Assembly: GCA_035041965.1 (NCBI GenBank)
Contig: JAPYMA010000160.1
Span: 186,001-250,000 of the forward strand
Reading direction: 5' to 3'
DNA: 64,000 nucleotides
Source of the DNA: Anisakis pegreffii
Taxonomy: Eukaryota; Nematoda; Chromadorea; Rhabditida; Anisakidae
Shown: positions 1-11,632 of the stretch, piece after piece
How the letters are laid out: each line of letters starts with the position of its first letter
How positions within the stretch are numbered: the stretch's first letter is position 1
Notes under the pieces: generated by a model
Databases searched by the model: none
What the model saw: only the letters and a program-made list of their open reading frames with translations
What the model was told of the DNA's origin: nothing
Made by a program: the position numbers and the translations under genes

Positions 1-1546
1 AGCACCGTAATATGATCACAGAGAAACTACTCGCCGATCTACTGGCAGCTAAACTCAGAATGCTCTATGATCAGGTTTGCTTACTGCTAAACAACTGATT
101 CATCGCCGCTTATGCCAGTCTCAACGGAGAATTTTAAGCCTAAGCCTTGGAATATAATTTTACAAAAATTGCGCACTTAATGCACCAGAATCAATTGCGA
201 CAGCACTGTCCGATTACGCTCTGAATATGTCATAGATAAGTCATCTGCTTTTCTATATGTGATCTGCTCGTATGACATATGCCTGAATCGTAAAGTAACA
301 TTTTTAAGAGGTTCAAGCGATAAAAGTTTTTTCGAAGAAACAATTGGATAATTTTACAAAAACGTTGTGACAGTGCGATATGCTCGATATATCCATGAAA
401 AAGTTAAATGAGTAGTTTTACAAAAAGTTGCGAACAACAGCGTTAATTTCATTCGTAAACAATATGACCACTAATAAGTTGTGCTGGAATACGCCATGCA
501 GAACGAAAAATTCACTTTCAGCTATCTTATTTTGATTTACATGTGAATGAATCTTGCCAATTTTTAGTAAATCTTCGTCATGCCAATGTATAATTCCCTG
601 TGATTTCATTCTAGCTCCTCAAGTGAGAATATATTACAGCTAGAAACTGCCAGTGTTATAGCATGAAATGTTGTTGCAATTTTAGAGCAAAGAATACTCT
701 TATATTTCTATGGGGTGAGCGGTGTTGATTGGGAAATGAGAATTTTTGTGTTCAGGTTAATTATTATCTAGTCAAATGGAATAATTTACATACAGGGCGA
801 TAGAATATTTACGATTAGTGTAAATATAATGATATGGATTAATGTTGACTTAGAGTTAAACGAATTGTAGCTAACTGAGAAATTGAAGATTTATTCGATA
901 TTAATCACGAAAGTAAGCAAAGGTAGAGTAAGCCAATGATCTTTCGCGATAAATAGTGATCACCGATTTTAATGTAAGCGAATAGATCCATAGCGATCCG
1001 CATAACAAACATTCCACAACCAAGCAATAATGAATACTTGTCGCTATAATTACTTTGCATATTTAAACACAGCTAACTGGAAATCCATTAGCTAATCGCA
1101 CTTACGATAAGCATTTTATCGATCGCTTAGGGCGATCGGCAAACAACTGCCCAGAGCCCAGTGTCCGATTAAGTGCAGCTATCTTAATTCTAAATCACAA
1201 TCCAATGGATGAGCCCTTCAATATCTATCGAATGAACAACGGCATGCATGCTTACGTTGATCAAACGAGTTCAACTGAAAACGAGTTCACGGGAAATAAC
1301 ACTGACGGGTTTTCGTCTCATCACAGTATCTTATTTTGTCACCTGAACTCGATCAAAATGTTTTCCATGGCGGATGAAGAACGTTTTTGAGTACGGTGGC
1401 TATCATTCACAATAGAACGATGCTAATGCCTCTTAAAACTTCTGAAGACATTCGTGTGTTTTCAGTTGCGTACATTATTTTCCATTTGAAGGCCGTGAAT
1501 GTGTTCAAGACGATTCACACGATGGATCACTTCAGTGTTGACGTAG
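1..1546. other. No supported gene
   Basis: AT-rich sequence without a convincing exon. A plus-strand ORF at 1205-1390 and a minus-strand ORF at 418-609 are open but show no recognisable domain, and the first is not joined by good splice sites to anything downstream. This may be 5' flank or intron of the weak gene that follows. Confidence 0.5.
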
Positions 1547-2200
1547 ACCGGTGTCCACGATGTGGTCGACAGCGAGATCAAGGCAGAGTTCGAATTAACG
1601 CCAGTCCGTGCAGGTGATCGCTTACACATCTATTTTAACTTCACTTACAGATCTGAATTGTTGTATTCCACCTATCTTTGATTTGCTGAATTCTTCCGCG
1701 ATACGTAGGTGATTTTCAGCTGAGCTCGATTCAGCTCTTTTCGTGTCATATCGTTAGGTGACCACTGAGGTTGAGTTTGAGAAGGCTAGAGGTCAAGCTG
1801 GATCGACTGATGCAAAAAAATTCATATGTTAGTGGGCAAACATGAGCTTACGGTAGCCTTGAAGGTGGCACCCAGGATAGATTTAATAAAATGCCTATAT
1901 CTCCTCAACTAAACCAAATTTGAGAAGGCGTTAGCTTCTGGGGACGGCGGTTTATCTGATCGGTTTGATTGCAGACGGATCATCGGTTGTGAACGATGCA
2001 CCAAAGAGTACGGCTGTGAGATAACAGCGAAAGCCAAGGGTGACCTTCAAGCCTACTATCAGTGTCAGCACGGATTGACGGCTCTCAACGACACAACACC
2101 CGACTGTCAATGTCAACTACCGATGCTAGCCAATTACCTCTCGAAGTCAACCTCTTCAATACCGTCGTCTTCTCTGCCGAACGGTCCTGTGAACAGTTGA
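1547..2200 (+). CDS. Possible 3' exons of an unrecognised gene, Cys-rich C-terminus
   Basis: Three open stretches read like exons, although none has a usable start codon. The first follows an AG at 1545-1546 and reads DSEIKAEFELTPVRAGDRLH in its middle. The second, from about 1757 after a TTAG, reads VTTEVEFEKARGQAGSTDAK. The third is open from about 1915 to a TGA at 2198-2200, carries eight cysteines (RFDCRRIIGCERCTKEYGC, then YYQCQ and DCQCQ), and ends in a Ser/Pro-rich tail. The C-x(5)-C-x(2)-C-x(5)-C spacing recalls a PSI-type cysteine knot, but I do not recognise the family. Splice phases between the pieces were not resolved, so they may not belong to one gene. Decayed pseudogene sequence is an alternative. 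Confidence 0.3.
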
Positions 2201-2279
2201 CGATTCATGAATTTATGTTTCGTCGAGTTATGCATGTGCCATATTTCTGTGTGTATGTATAATTTATTGATTCAGTTAC

Positions 2280-2333
2280 ATCACTGAATTATCCTTCGAT
2301 AATCACTGAATTATCCTTCGATAATTATCCTTC
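2280..2333. repeat. 22-bp tandem duplication
   Basis: The unit atcactgaattatccttcga plus ta is present twice in perfect copies (2280-2301 and 2302-2323), followed by a partial third copy, attatccttc. Confidence 0.9.
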
Positions 2334-3732
2334 ACATTCAGTTCATCTTTCGGATAAATGGTATAGGTTTGCGTTTGCGTCGATGGTGAAAGGTCTCACG
2401 ATTTTCGATTCGATATTTAATTTGATACTTTTTGGAAGTTGTGATTATGTGTTCGTGCTGTGAAACTCTTCTGAAAGTGTTACTGGTGAAACGCTTTAAT
2501 CTCTTAAATCTGATCAACAACTGAAACAAATGTCCTCTTGTATTTTCATTCACTGAAGTGTTCACCTAGTTTTGTGCGTACCTTAATATTTATTATAGTG
2601 AATATGAGAACGTATATTTATTTTGTAAAATCTAATACTCATTGATCTATTATTAGTAAATATTCCAAGTTCGTTCAAAGTAGAAAGCAAATGCCAGTGT
2701 GGAGAATATATATCTTATTTTTTTGGAAAATATATATACCATAGAGAATATATCTTATTTGTTGAGCAGATCGCATGAGTGATTCTTCCGAGGTGTTTTC
2801 CCACTACTACCGCACGGTTCCGATTTACACCGCCAAATAGACTCGAATGCACGTCTCTTGAACAAAGAAATTATATCGAACAGATTCTGATCAGCCGTTA
2901 TGCACCTATTCGATTACACAATAAAATACTTTATTCCTAAACAAAAATCATAATAAACATACTCAATTGAGAAGTAATGATCGCCGTAAGAGGAAAACAC
3001 CGGAAGTACGAAGAAAAAATATTCAATAAGACATTCGCAGCAGTACTTCGAAAACAATACACCTGACAAATACATTTTCACACTACTAGAGTAATAATAA
3101 CAACTTGATATGGCTGTCAAATGGAAAAAGAAAACCCGAAAACGATTCTATCCATTGAAGAAGTTCCCCATCTCAATCAGCAAAGATTCTCTTCACTGTG
3201 TTTCCTGACGTGAAGATCGAATATCAAATCAATGGTCTTCAGCTTGACTCAGGATCGCACGCATAAATGCATAAATTTGCAATAGCAGTGAAGAAATGAA
3301 ACCCGAAAGAAAGCGATCTCTATGCAGCAATACAAAAAACAGCAATATTTGAACAATGAAAATGTATTGGAATGTTCCCCGTATATCATAACCCGGTATG
3401 AAGCACTCAATTTTGCAACCAGATAGTCTGATGGTCAGTGCAACAAGAAAGCAGAAATTTCTCTGAATTAAAATTTATGTTTGAAAGCATATTTCCGCTA
3501 ATTGTAATATAATTTTTCGCAAAATGCGCTAGAATCTGCATCTCAATCCAAATGAGGTTTTTGATAACGACAATTTTTGTGCTTTATACAACGTTTACGC
3601 CATATCCGTAAGACGCTAAGAACTAGGAAGCGATCACAGTTAATGATGAAATGATTAATGAGAATGTTCGGATGCATTCTCATCAGTGAGGATTTTTTTT
3701 GGGCGAGAACGATGCGATGCTTCAGTTTTTTG
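2334..3732. other. Non-coding stretch downstream of gcvT
   Basis: AT-rich sequence with only short ORFs that have no recognisable domains. It lies beyond the 3' end of the minus-strand gcvT gene and probably holds its downstream flank. Confidence 0.5.
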
Positions 3733-3738
3733 TTTATT
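3733..3738 (-). terminator. AATAAA polyadenylation signal overlapping the gcvT stop
   Basis: The minus strand reads CCA AAA TAA AC, so a canonical AATAAA hexamer spans the TAA stop codon of gcvT. If used, the 3' UTR would be only some 10-25 nt. Confidence 0.4.
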
Positions 3739-6700
3739 TTGGAGGATTATAATAGGTGGTCGGAACGAATGGCATTTTTGTGACGGTAATCTTCTGCTGT
3801 TTCGTGCCAAAATCGATGACCAGCTCACGGCCTGGCTTTGAATCCGGTCGATCCACATACGCCATACCGATGCTTTTATGAAGCGTTGGCGAAGGACATC
3901 CTGATGTCACTACACCGACAGATGCCTTAGTCACTGGATCAATTACCGGCAAATGACCTGCAATTGAACACGATCTTTCAAATCGAAATTCATATTCATA
4001 TCGATTGATGTGGATTGGGCAGATTGATCGTTTCTACTAGACCAATTCACGTTTAATTTTAACAACAACGTTGCTAATGATTCGCTTGGTGAAACGGTGA
4101 AATAGCCATCCTTCAGTAACGGTTACAGTGAATACAACGTTTTCTATCGAGGTTTCAGAAACATTTCTGGGGAGAAAACAAAAGAATTTCTCACTTCTCG
4201 GCGCACGTCCTTTATCACAAATAATTCCAACTCTTCGCTTTGGCCAGTTTTTCTTCTCCAATTGGGAGACAATTTTTTCCGCACCTGGGAAGTCTTTGCT
4301 TTGACGACGGCGTTTAGCTGAAAGGGAAGCATATCGAAGCGATCGTTTTCAGAAGAAATTTCAAGAAGCACCATCAACAGCAATTGTTTTCGGCATACGA
4401 AGGTAACCGATTGCATCAATTCTATTTCCGATTTGTACATGTCTGTTGGTGTGCATGCATATATACATCCATTAAAGAATAATCTTCCCGATCAAACCCA
4501 CAAATGCTTAAGACAGAGGCAGACGGAATCCAAACACCACTCCCACTAACCTACGACAAACGCGATTCCGGCTTCAATCGGCGTCGTGTTCTCATCAATA
4601 TCGTTGCCGTACAAGCATAATCCAGCCTCAAGACGAAGTGCGTCTCGTGCACCTAATCCAGCCAATCGCACGCTGGCTTGAGATGATTTCATTAGCCTCT
4701 CGACCAAATCAGCTGCTTGTTTCGGATCTACTGAGATCTGGAAGCTTTTGATCAATGAAGCATCATCGATTCAATGGGGATAGGATGACAAACACTGACA
4801 ATTTTCATTTTCAAATCACTTGCTATGCTCTAAAATCCAGGCTCGACAAAATGAGTTCATATGCTTTATCCGTAGTAATCATAAGGTCACCAAACCAAGC
4901 TGTCTACCTCAACTCCATCCTCTCCAGTATATCCACAACGAGTTATGCGACAATCCGGAATGCCGCACACGCTTCCAATCGTTGAGTTCATAAAATAGAG
5001 TTTACTCAGATCGAAATCCGTCTCTTTTTCGAGTAGTTTCTTCATTTCCGGACCTTTAATGCGATCTCATTTACTCAGACTTCATTAACAAAGGTTTGAG
5101 CAAAATTTTTCTCAAAAATGTTATGGACATGTTAAAATCCCAAAAAACATCATCGCCGCAGAAATCAGGAAACTTGTGACATTCGTGTCAAAGTAAAATT
5201 ATGCTGATTGTGAGACTGTGAAGTGACTACGTAAACGTTCGGGAGACTCCGCTTAGAAATTCAGCAGCTAAAAAAAAACGAGCCTTGAACTGCCACCAAG
5301 CCTCGTCCTTCCAACGGTTCTATTGCAACATCTTTTCCTTTGCTACGCCATTCCTTTGCGTTCTCCTTGAAACGTTCCAAACATTACTATCACATGCTAC
5401 TCTACGTAGATGTTTTTGAAACTCTGCGCATTAAGTGCCAATTCCCTATTCAATCACTTGGCTGAGATCTCGTATTCATGATGACTTTTCGTCGTTATAT
5501 TTTCACTATTCACAGTAATTCATTACCAGTCTATACCTGCCTATTATCAACCCTATCAGATTATTCATTCTTCTGCACCCTTCGTTACACTCATTTGATA
5601 ATTACAGTGTAAGAATCACCCATCTTTACTAGTTTCACCTCGGGTTATCATTAAACGATTATAAAGACATAGTGGCTAACTCCAATACATTTCATAAGAT
5701 TTCAACGACAACATCAATGCCAGAGTTTAAAAATGTTCGGTCGGCTAAAATGAACGTTGTTTCCGTAAGCAATAACAACCGACCAGCAAATATGGCAAGT
5801 CCTTATCAATACAACCGGCATTCGTCACCATATAGATGTAATCGAACGATGTTTTTGTGATGATCAAATCATCTCGTATGCCACCGCGATCATTCGTGAA
5901 CACTGATAATGTTCCCTGGTTGGGCTTTAAACCCTTCACATCAGCCGTTGTTAACGACTCAATGAAATCGATACTGAAATCTAGTCGTTGCAAAACCTAT
6001 GTTATAATCTTCATGGTGCCGATACCCTCAGCTTTGACCGGTAACATGTGAATTGCTTTGCACCATTCGATTGCTCAGAATCTCTACTTTCAGAAAAACA
6101 TTTATTTTGCTGAGCGATTTCGCTTTCTTGAGGAGATATAGCTATTTTCTCAATGATATATGGTTTGCCACTGAAATCTAGTCGTTGCTCACAGAATCTG
6201 TGTCATGCTCAATGCTTATGCTCGATAGCATAACTGATGAATATCTGCGTTCATCATCAAATCACTTCCACGTTAATTATACTACCAGTATTAATAGCAA
6301 GTTTCGGAAGAGCGAACAAACCGTGGAATAAAAACCTATGGTTCAAGCAATACATGGAACAAATTGGGAATCGCTCGGTTCCACATGCACCAAACGAAAC
6401 CATAGTTAACTCCACAAAACAATACAATATTAATGACACATTGCCATTTACTTATGAAAATGAAATCAGCACTAAAAAACTTATTGAAAGCAAACAACGC
6501 ACCGATCTTTACCCTTAATATGTGTTTGAAGCATGTGCGATACGTCGAAAATGCTCACATGTTCACTGAAAAACAGATGATCAACGATATGATTTTTTAA
6601 AATTCAATTGGTTAAGTCAATCATCTATCGACAAGCGCTCCAAATGTCTACGAGGCGATTCAACCCAATATTATTGATACAACAAGCGGAACAACTGATA

Positions 6701-7512
6701 AAATGCATATGTAAAATTCTCAATCTTCAAACGTCCAAGACTGCATTGCTAAAATTTTTTGTAAATTCGAATTTCAGACAGTCACGAAGTTTAGGCCTGT
6801 GTCAACCACCTCTAGCTAGAAGAGTAATGATAGAAACTGATCGTGAGTGGGATACAACTGGAGTGCAGTTATAAAACACGGTGTGGCATCATATGAATGG
6901 TGGACAAACCGTGTATGAACAGTAGAATCAGCGATTGTATGATCGCCATATTGAACAGGCATTTCGTAGCCGGCAAAAGGTACCATTTTTGCATAGTGAT
7001 GCTTATGTAAGTCGTACAAGCATGTTGTTTTGCTGAAGACATATCATGAAAATATTTCGGGATCAGATCAATAGTGACAATAATAGTGATCGGATCAGAT
7101 CAATTGCAATAAAACTGCAATCAAAGTACACGGATGCGGCAAGGTATGCGGCCCCTCCAAAGGATGAAATCCAAATTTATCAGTCGCAAAAGAGATATTC
7201 GAAAATTTCGAATCGTATCGATGCTCTCACTTCAATTCCTCAATTTAGGATCTAATATTCCGATGAAATTTTCAAAACATTTTTCGATTGCTGTTTCTGA
7301 GCAGTCAGTTATCATACTCACTCACAAGTTGCCGAATACTGTAATTATCGCACTATTTATGTTTCCAGGGATTACAGCCCCTTCCTCATTACAATTAATC
7401 ATTCGTCTAATAATCAGAAGTGATCAGCAACTAACGTTTTTGCAGAACTCAACCAACGGCACTGCAATGTGTTGTTGAATGCAAATCGCACTAAAGCACT
7501 TCCTCGCATCAT
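3734..7512 (-). CDS. gcvT: Aminomethyltransferase, glycine cleavage system T protein (mitochondrial)
   Basis: The T protein transfers the methylene group from the aminomethyl-lipoyl arm of H protein to tetrahydrofolate and releases ammonia. It works with the P, H and L proteins in the mitochondrial matrix. Nine exons (high to low coordinate): 7512-7436, 7032-6910, 6565-6503, 5973-5784, 5365-5284, 5053-4908, 4737-4551, 4317-4195, 3957-3734. They sum to 405 codons (404 aa; human AMT has 403). Exon 1 encodes a basic, Ser/Arg-rich mitochondrial presequence beginning [10 protein letters not shown]. Family hallmarks follow in order: [107 protein letters not shown] and VTSGCPSP. The intron 5284/5053 appears to start with GC rather than GT, because only that boundary preserves the LQGP-type motif. 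The first ATG (7512) is chosen; a second follows at 7509. Confidence 0.95.
6237..6518 (+). other. Antisense ORF in gcvT intron 3, secreted-peptide-like
   Basis: A 93-codon ATG-to-stop ORF runs opposite gcvT, almost wholly inside the intron between exons 3 and 4 (5974-6502), overlapping exon 3 by about 16 nt. Its N-terminus ([16 protein letters not shown]) looks like a signal peptide. The rest holds four N-glycosylation sequons (NRS, NET, NST, NDT). I recognise no family. Nested genes within introns are common in nematodes, but a chance ORF is equally possible. Confidence 0.2.
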
Positions 7513-8496
7513 TTTATTCACCTTAATTCCTAATGGTTTATCCAAGTAAACAACACAAATTTTCACATCAACAGATCGTCAACATTGCCGGCAAATACTT
7601 CACTAACATAGTTATCACAACGAACATTTTAAAAAACAAATAGCTACAGACAACATGGTAACGATGAATGTTAATAATGGAATATGAATAAAAGTAGTTG
7701 CAAGTATCAAACCTAATCAATGCTCTAAAGAGGTCAATAAATAATCCTTTTGTATAATCTTTTAAATAATCTTTTCAACGATACTGCCAATAAACTGTTC
7801 AATCGTTTCGTTGTCAGCGATCACAGCCGAAATACCGATGAGCGCAAACGATAAACGAATAATAAATCAATACGTGTCAGTTCGATAATATTCGAAATGA
7901 TGTTCATCAAAAACCACCAATATTGTTTTTATTCCAAGAGAACATTCCCAAGTAAACAAAACCGAACACCCAACAATTAAATGATAATAATCAAATGATA
8001 AATAATATGAATCGATTACTTTGACAATCGCTTTCAAACTAAGAACGTATGATGATGCCTCACATCAACATCGGTATTTTTTCATGAGAAAGTTATTTTG
8101 TGCTTTGATTTTAGTATGAAGGCATGTAGAACTGGTTGCTGTGATCAACTAAAAAATATGCCGTAATCAATACAATCTCTCGCCAATAGCACAGTCAATC
8201 ATTTACCGCATTCGAATCAATACATAGCAGAGTTTAAATTTCATGCTGACGATCTATCATGTTCAAAAAACGTTTGTCTCATCTTTCACCGAAGATGGTT
8301 CAGCTCAATAACAAAATTACACGAGATCTAATGAATTGTCATAATTGAAGTTGCATGCAACTGAATCAATTGCATCACTGAAACTTTGACAGTTAAATGT
8401 GCAGAAATTCAAGAAGCACTTGTTTTGTCGATCATACGTTTTGAGAAGTTCAAATAATTTTACAATATAAATTTCATCGTAAATGCACACACACAA

Positions 8497-8622
8497 AATA
8501 ATAATAATAATAATAATAATAACAATAACAATAATAATAATAATAGCAATAATAATAGTAATAATAATAACAATAATAATAACGATAATAATAATAACAA
8601 TAATAATAACAATAATGATATT
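8497..8622. repeat. Imperfect (AAT)n microsatellite
   Basis: About 125 bp of AAT units with scattered AAC, AAG-like and GAT variants, preceded by a short (CA)n run at 8487-8494. All reading frames through it encode homopolymeric Ile, Leu or Tyr, so the long minus-strand ORFs here are artefacts. Confidence 0.95.
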
Positions 8623-9210
8623 GGATGGGATACATTTTGCGAACTGAGCGATTTGCTCTGCTGCATGGCCAACGGATAATATTGAAAAGCGTAAAAAACG
8701 AAGATAATATTTGTTGATATCGAAGAAGCATTTACACTCACAATCAAACAGATACACTCTGTGTGGCTGTTGGTAGAAGGATTTGAACTGATAAGCAGAA
8801 ATGAATGAAATGAATGCTAAATAAAACGGTGAAAAACAAATGGATGAATGTGCATGAATCGTCGACGATAACAGTGAATGAATGAACCGAAATCGATGAA
8901 GAATCGAGCTGATAACGTTTCAAGACAAATGCAAAAGTTTAGAGCGATTATTTATGCGTACATTTGCGGCATTCTGCGGCCGTAGACACAGCAATGGCTG
9001 ATTGCAAACAAAAAAATGTCCAACATTAGGTGCATTCTAATTACCAACAAAATACGACAATTACCTGATGAACTTAACGAAGTCTCCCGAACTAGGAAAA
9101 CACAGACAAATGCACAGAAAACGTAAAACCTCATCAACCGATAAACATAAAATAAACACAAACAACTGTTCGTTTCGTTCGGATGAATGAAGTACGACGA
9201 TATCATAAAT

Positions 9211-9298
9211 AAGAAAGCTTCAAGGAATTATCATTTGTTTCAAAACCTTCTCATTGCTTCACTGAGACGATCCTTTCGGCTCAATCGAATGCTAGTTT
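9211..9298. repeat. Dispersed direct repeat, copy 1
   Basis: Starts aagaaagcttcaaggaatta and ends near gaatgctagttt. It matches the segment at 9659-9749 with scattered mismatches and small indels. Confidence 0.85.
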
Positions 9299-9658
9299 AT
9301 CACTTTATCACCAAACAACATCCATTCACATCGTTGAATTTGCTAATTGTAAGTAATTTTTCGTACATTCAATAAGTCTCAAAACAACAAACTCATTCGC
9401 TCAATTTGCACTCATTATTAGTGCCATTGAGAAGGATAAATCGCTTTGCAAACTTTCCTCACAATTATTGGACAAATGTTGTGAGAAATTGCAATTGAAA
9501 ATCATGAAATATATGAATTTCAGATCACTCACAATTGTACAAGAACGGAATTTCAGAATGATTCTTTTTTGGGGCGGAAATTCATTCAACGAAGAAACAA
9601 CGTCATTACATCAAACAAAGTTCGAAAATTTTCAACACTTAACACAAACTTAATCGAT

Positions 9659-9749
9659 AAGAAAGTTTCAAGGAATTATCATTTCTTTCAAAACATGCTC
9701 AGTGCTTCAATAAGACGATATTTCAGCTCATAGTCAATCGGATGCTGGT
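9659..9749. repeat. Dispersed direct repeat, copy 2
   Basis: Starts aagaaagtttcaaggaatta, the diverged partner of 9211-9298. The two copies are about 360 bp apart in the same orientation. Confidence 0.85.
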
Positions 9750-11632
9750 TTCATTCCAATTAATCAGCAACAATATGTCAAAAGCACTTGCAAATGACAG
9801 AATGACAGTACAAATTTATTTCCATAAAGTCATTTGTTGATTCAACAATGACAGATTACTGCAGGTATGCAGCAATCACATAACAATGAATATCATTTGT
9901 TTTTGTACTTTAAATGATAAAATATGCATAGTCAATCATACTTTACTGTTTGAAAAAAAAAACTCTTCTTTAATCCTGCTTAAGCCTTCTGCTTAATAAT
10001 CTTAAGATTAATGATCTTCTGCTTGATGCTTAATGATGGAAGTAAACGGGCAAGGCAACGGCTCGAGAAGGACCATCTTATGGGCGAGATTTGTCTAGCG
10101 ATCAGACACTCAATCGTATTCCGACGGAAAAAATTTCAAAACATTTCTTCAGATCAGTAAAATTATGCTGTATGAATGATAACAATCACGACCAATAACG
10201 CGATCGCACTATCGCCATATTACTTAACATAAGAACGGAGCTGATCATTGATTCGCTTTTACTGTAATATACACACAAAATTACACTGTTACCTATTATC
10301 ACTGAATCATATTCCGAAAAAAAAACGGAAAACAATTTGAAAATTGCGACGCATCCATTATTATCTCTAAAACTTTGGACAGACATTTTATTCTAAACTC
10401 AACTATTCTTCTATGGAAAGCAGAACCTCGCTCACATAACATTCTCACTGAGACGAGAAATTTCCATACTGAAAGCCGAAAACCAAACAACTCTTCAAAC
10501 ACGGTGAGAATCAGTTGATATGATGACAATATGATGGTAACCAGTAAAGATACAGCACATAACAGAGTCTGACTTAAGAATGACTCTAAGTAAATGGAAT
10601 TTGCAATAGAAAATAAGCAAAAGCAAAACAAAAAACAATGTGAATACGATTGATAAGCGACGAGCTACGGTACGCAACACTTCAACTTCATATGCAAACA
10701 AATCATTTACAAACGCAAACGATCAAAACAGACAAGCACAAAAGTTTACTGTTACTGCATGAAAATTAAGGGGAAGTTTTGAAGACAACCAACGAATGAA
10801 ATGCATTCAGCATTCATTCATCTCAGTCAATATCAAAAACTACTCAAGCAGTATTGAAATAGCTAGTGACAAGTGTTTTATTTGCCTGGTTGCTATCCCC
10901 CTCGTCCTCTCCGACTATTTGGGCCTATTATTCAATAACGATCATGTAATGACTCCAATGAAGACACTAACTCCCTCACCTGGGAAAATCAAAATAAAAT
11001 GAGAAGACTCAATGAGAATATATAATTTTGCTGCTTTATGTTGTTTTATGCAAATAAACAATCATTCAACTGATGATCCAATCAATCGATCACCAATGAT
11101 ATTGACTACTTGATACGTTGCAATGGTATTTGTATCAGTAAGCATGATACAATATGAGTTGACATAGCGGTGAAATAATAAAAAGAGCAATAATAATGTC
11201 TGTGTATATACAAACATACCCTATGAAAAATAAACAATCGCAAACAAAAACATTATTCCTGAGTGATGAGCGCTTGTTGCTCAACCGATAGCAGTAATCA
11301 ATTCTCGAAAAAAAGCTCAAAAAATTTGTGAATATGAATGGACGAACGAATACTGCGAGAACGAAACAGAGGAATGCATTTCAACCTAATTTCATACTTC
11401 ACAATAGCTGTATCTCTGAGTGCCATAAACATGAACTTCGACTTTTGCATTTATGCATAACAGTGGAAAGAAATTCCTTAAAATATCGCCGCGAAAACAG
11501 GTTTTAGGTTAGAAATATTATGGAACAAAACCATCTGCGACGCAACTCGAGTCACGAATCACCCAAAAGACCTCATAGGCCACATCAAAGTGATCACTGC
11601 TTATCAAACAAAAACGCACGATCCACACAGGA

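Larger units (their letters stand above)
7513..11632. other. Intergenic region with simple and duplicated repeats
   Basis: About 4.1 kb between the gcvT start and the lin-52 stop. I find no exon with a recognisable domain. It contains an AAT/ATT microsatellite, an approximately 90-bp dispersed duplication, and otherwise plain AT-rich DNA. Several ORFs of 60-146 codons on the minus strand are low-complexity translations of the microsatellite or unremarkable. The gcvT promoter should lie just above 7512. Confidence 0.6.

Noticed and set aside
5980..6060. HMLPVKAEG stretch as the DVSHM exon of gcvT
   Set aside because: The true exon, [17 protein letters not shown], lies at 6503-6565 and joins in phase on both sides; this stretch is intron.
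8317..8757. Minus-strand ORFs of 85-146 codons over the AAT tract
   Set aside because: They are homopolymer translations (Ile, Leu or Tyr runs) of the microsatellite in all three frames.
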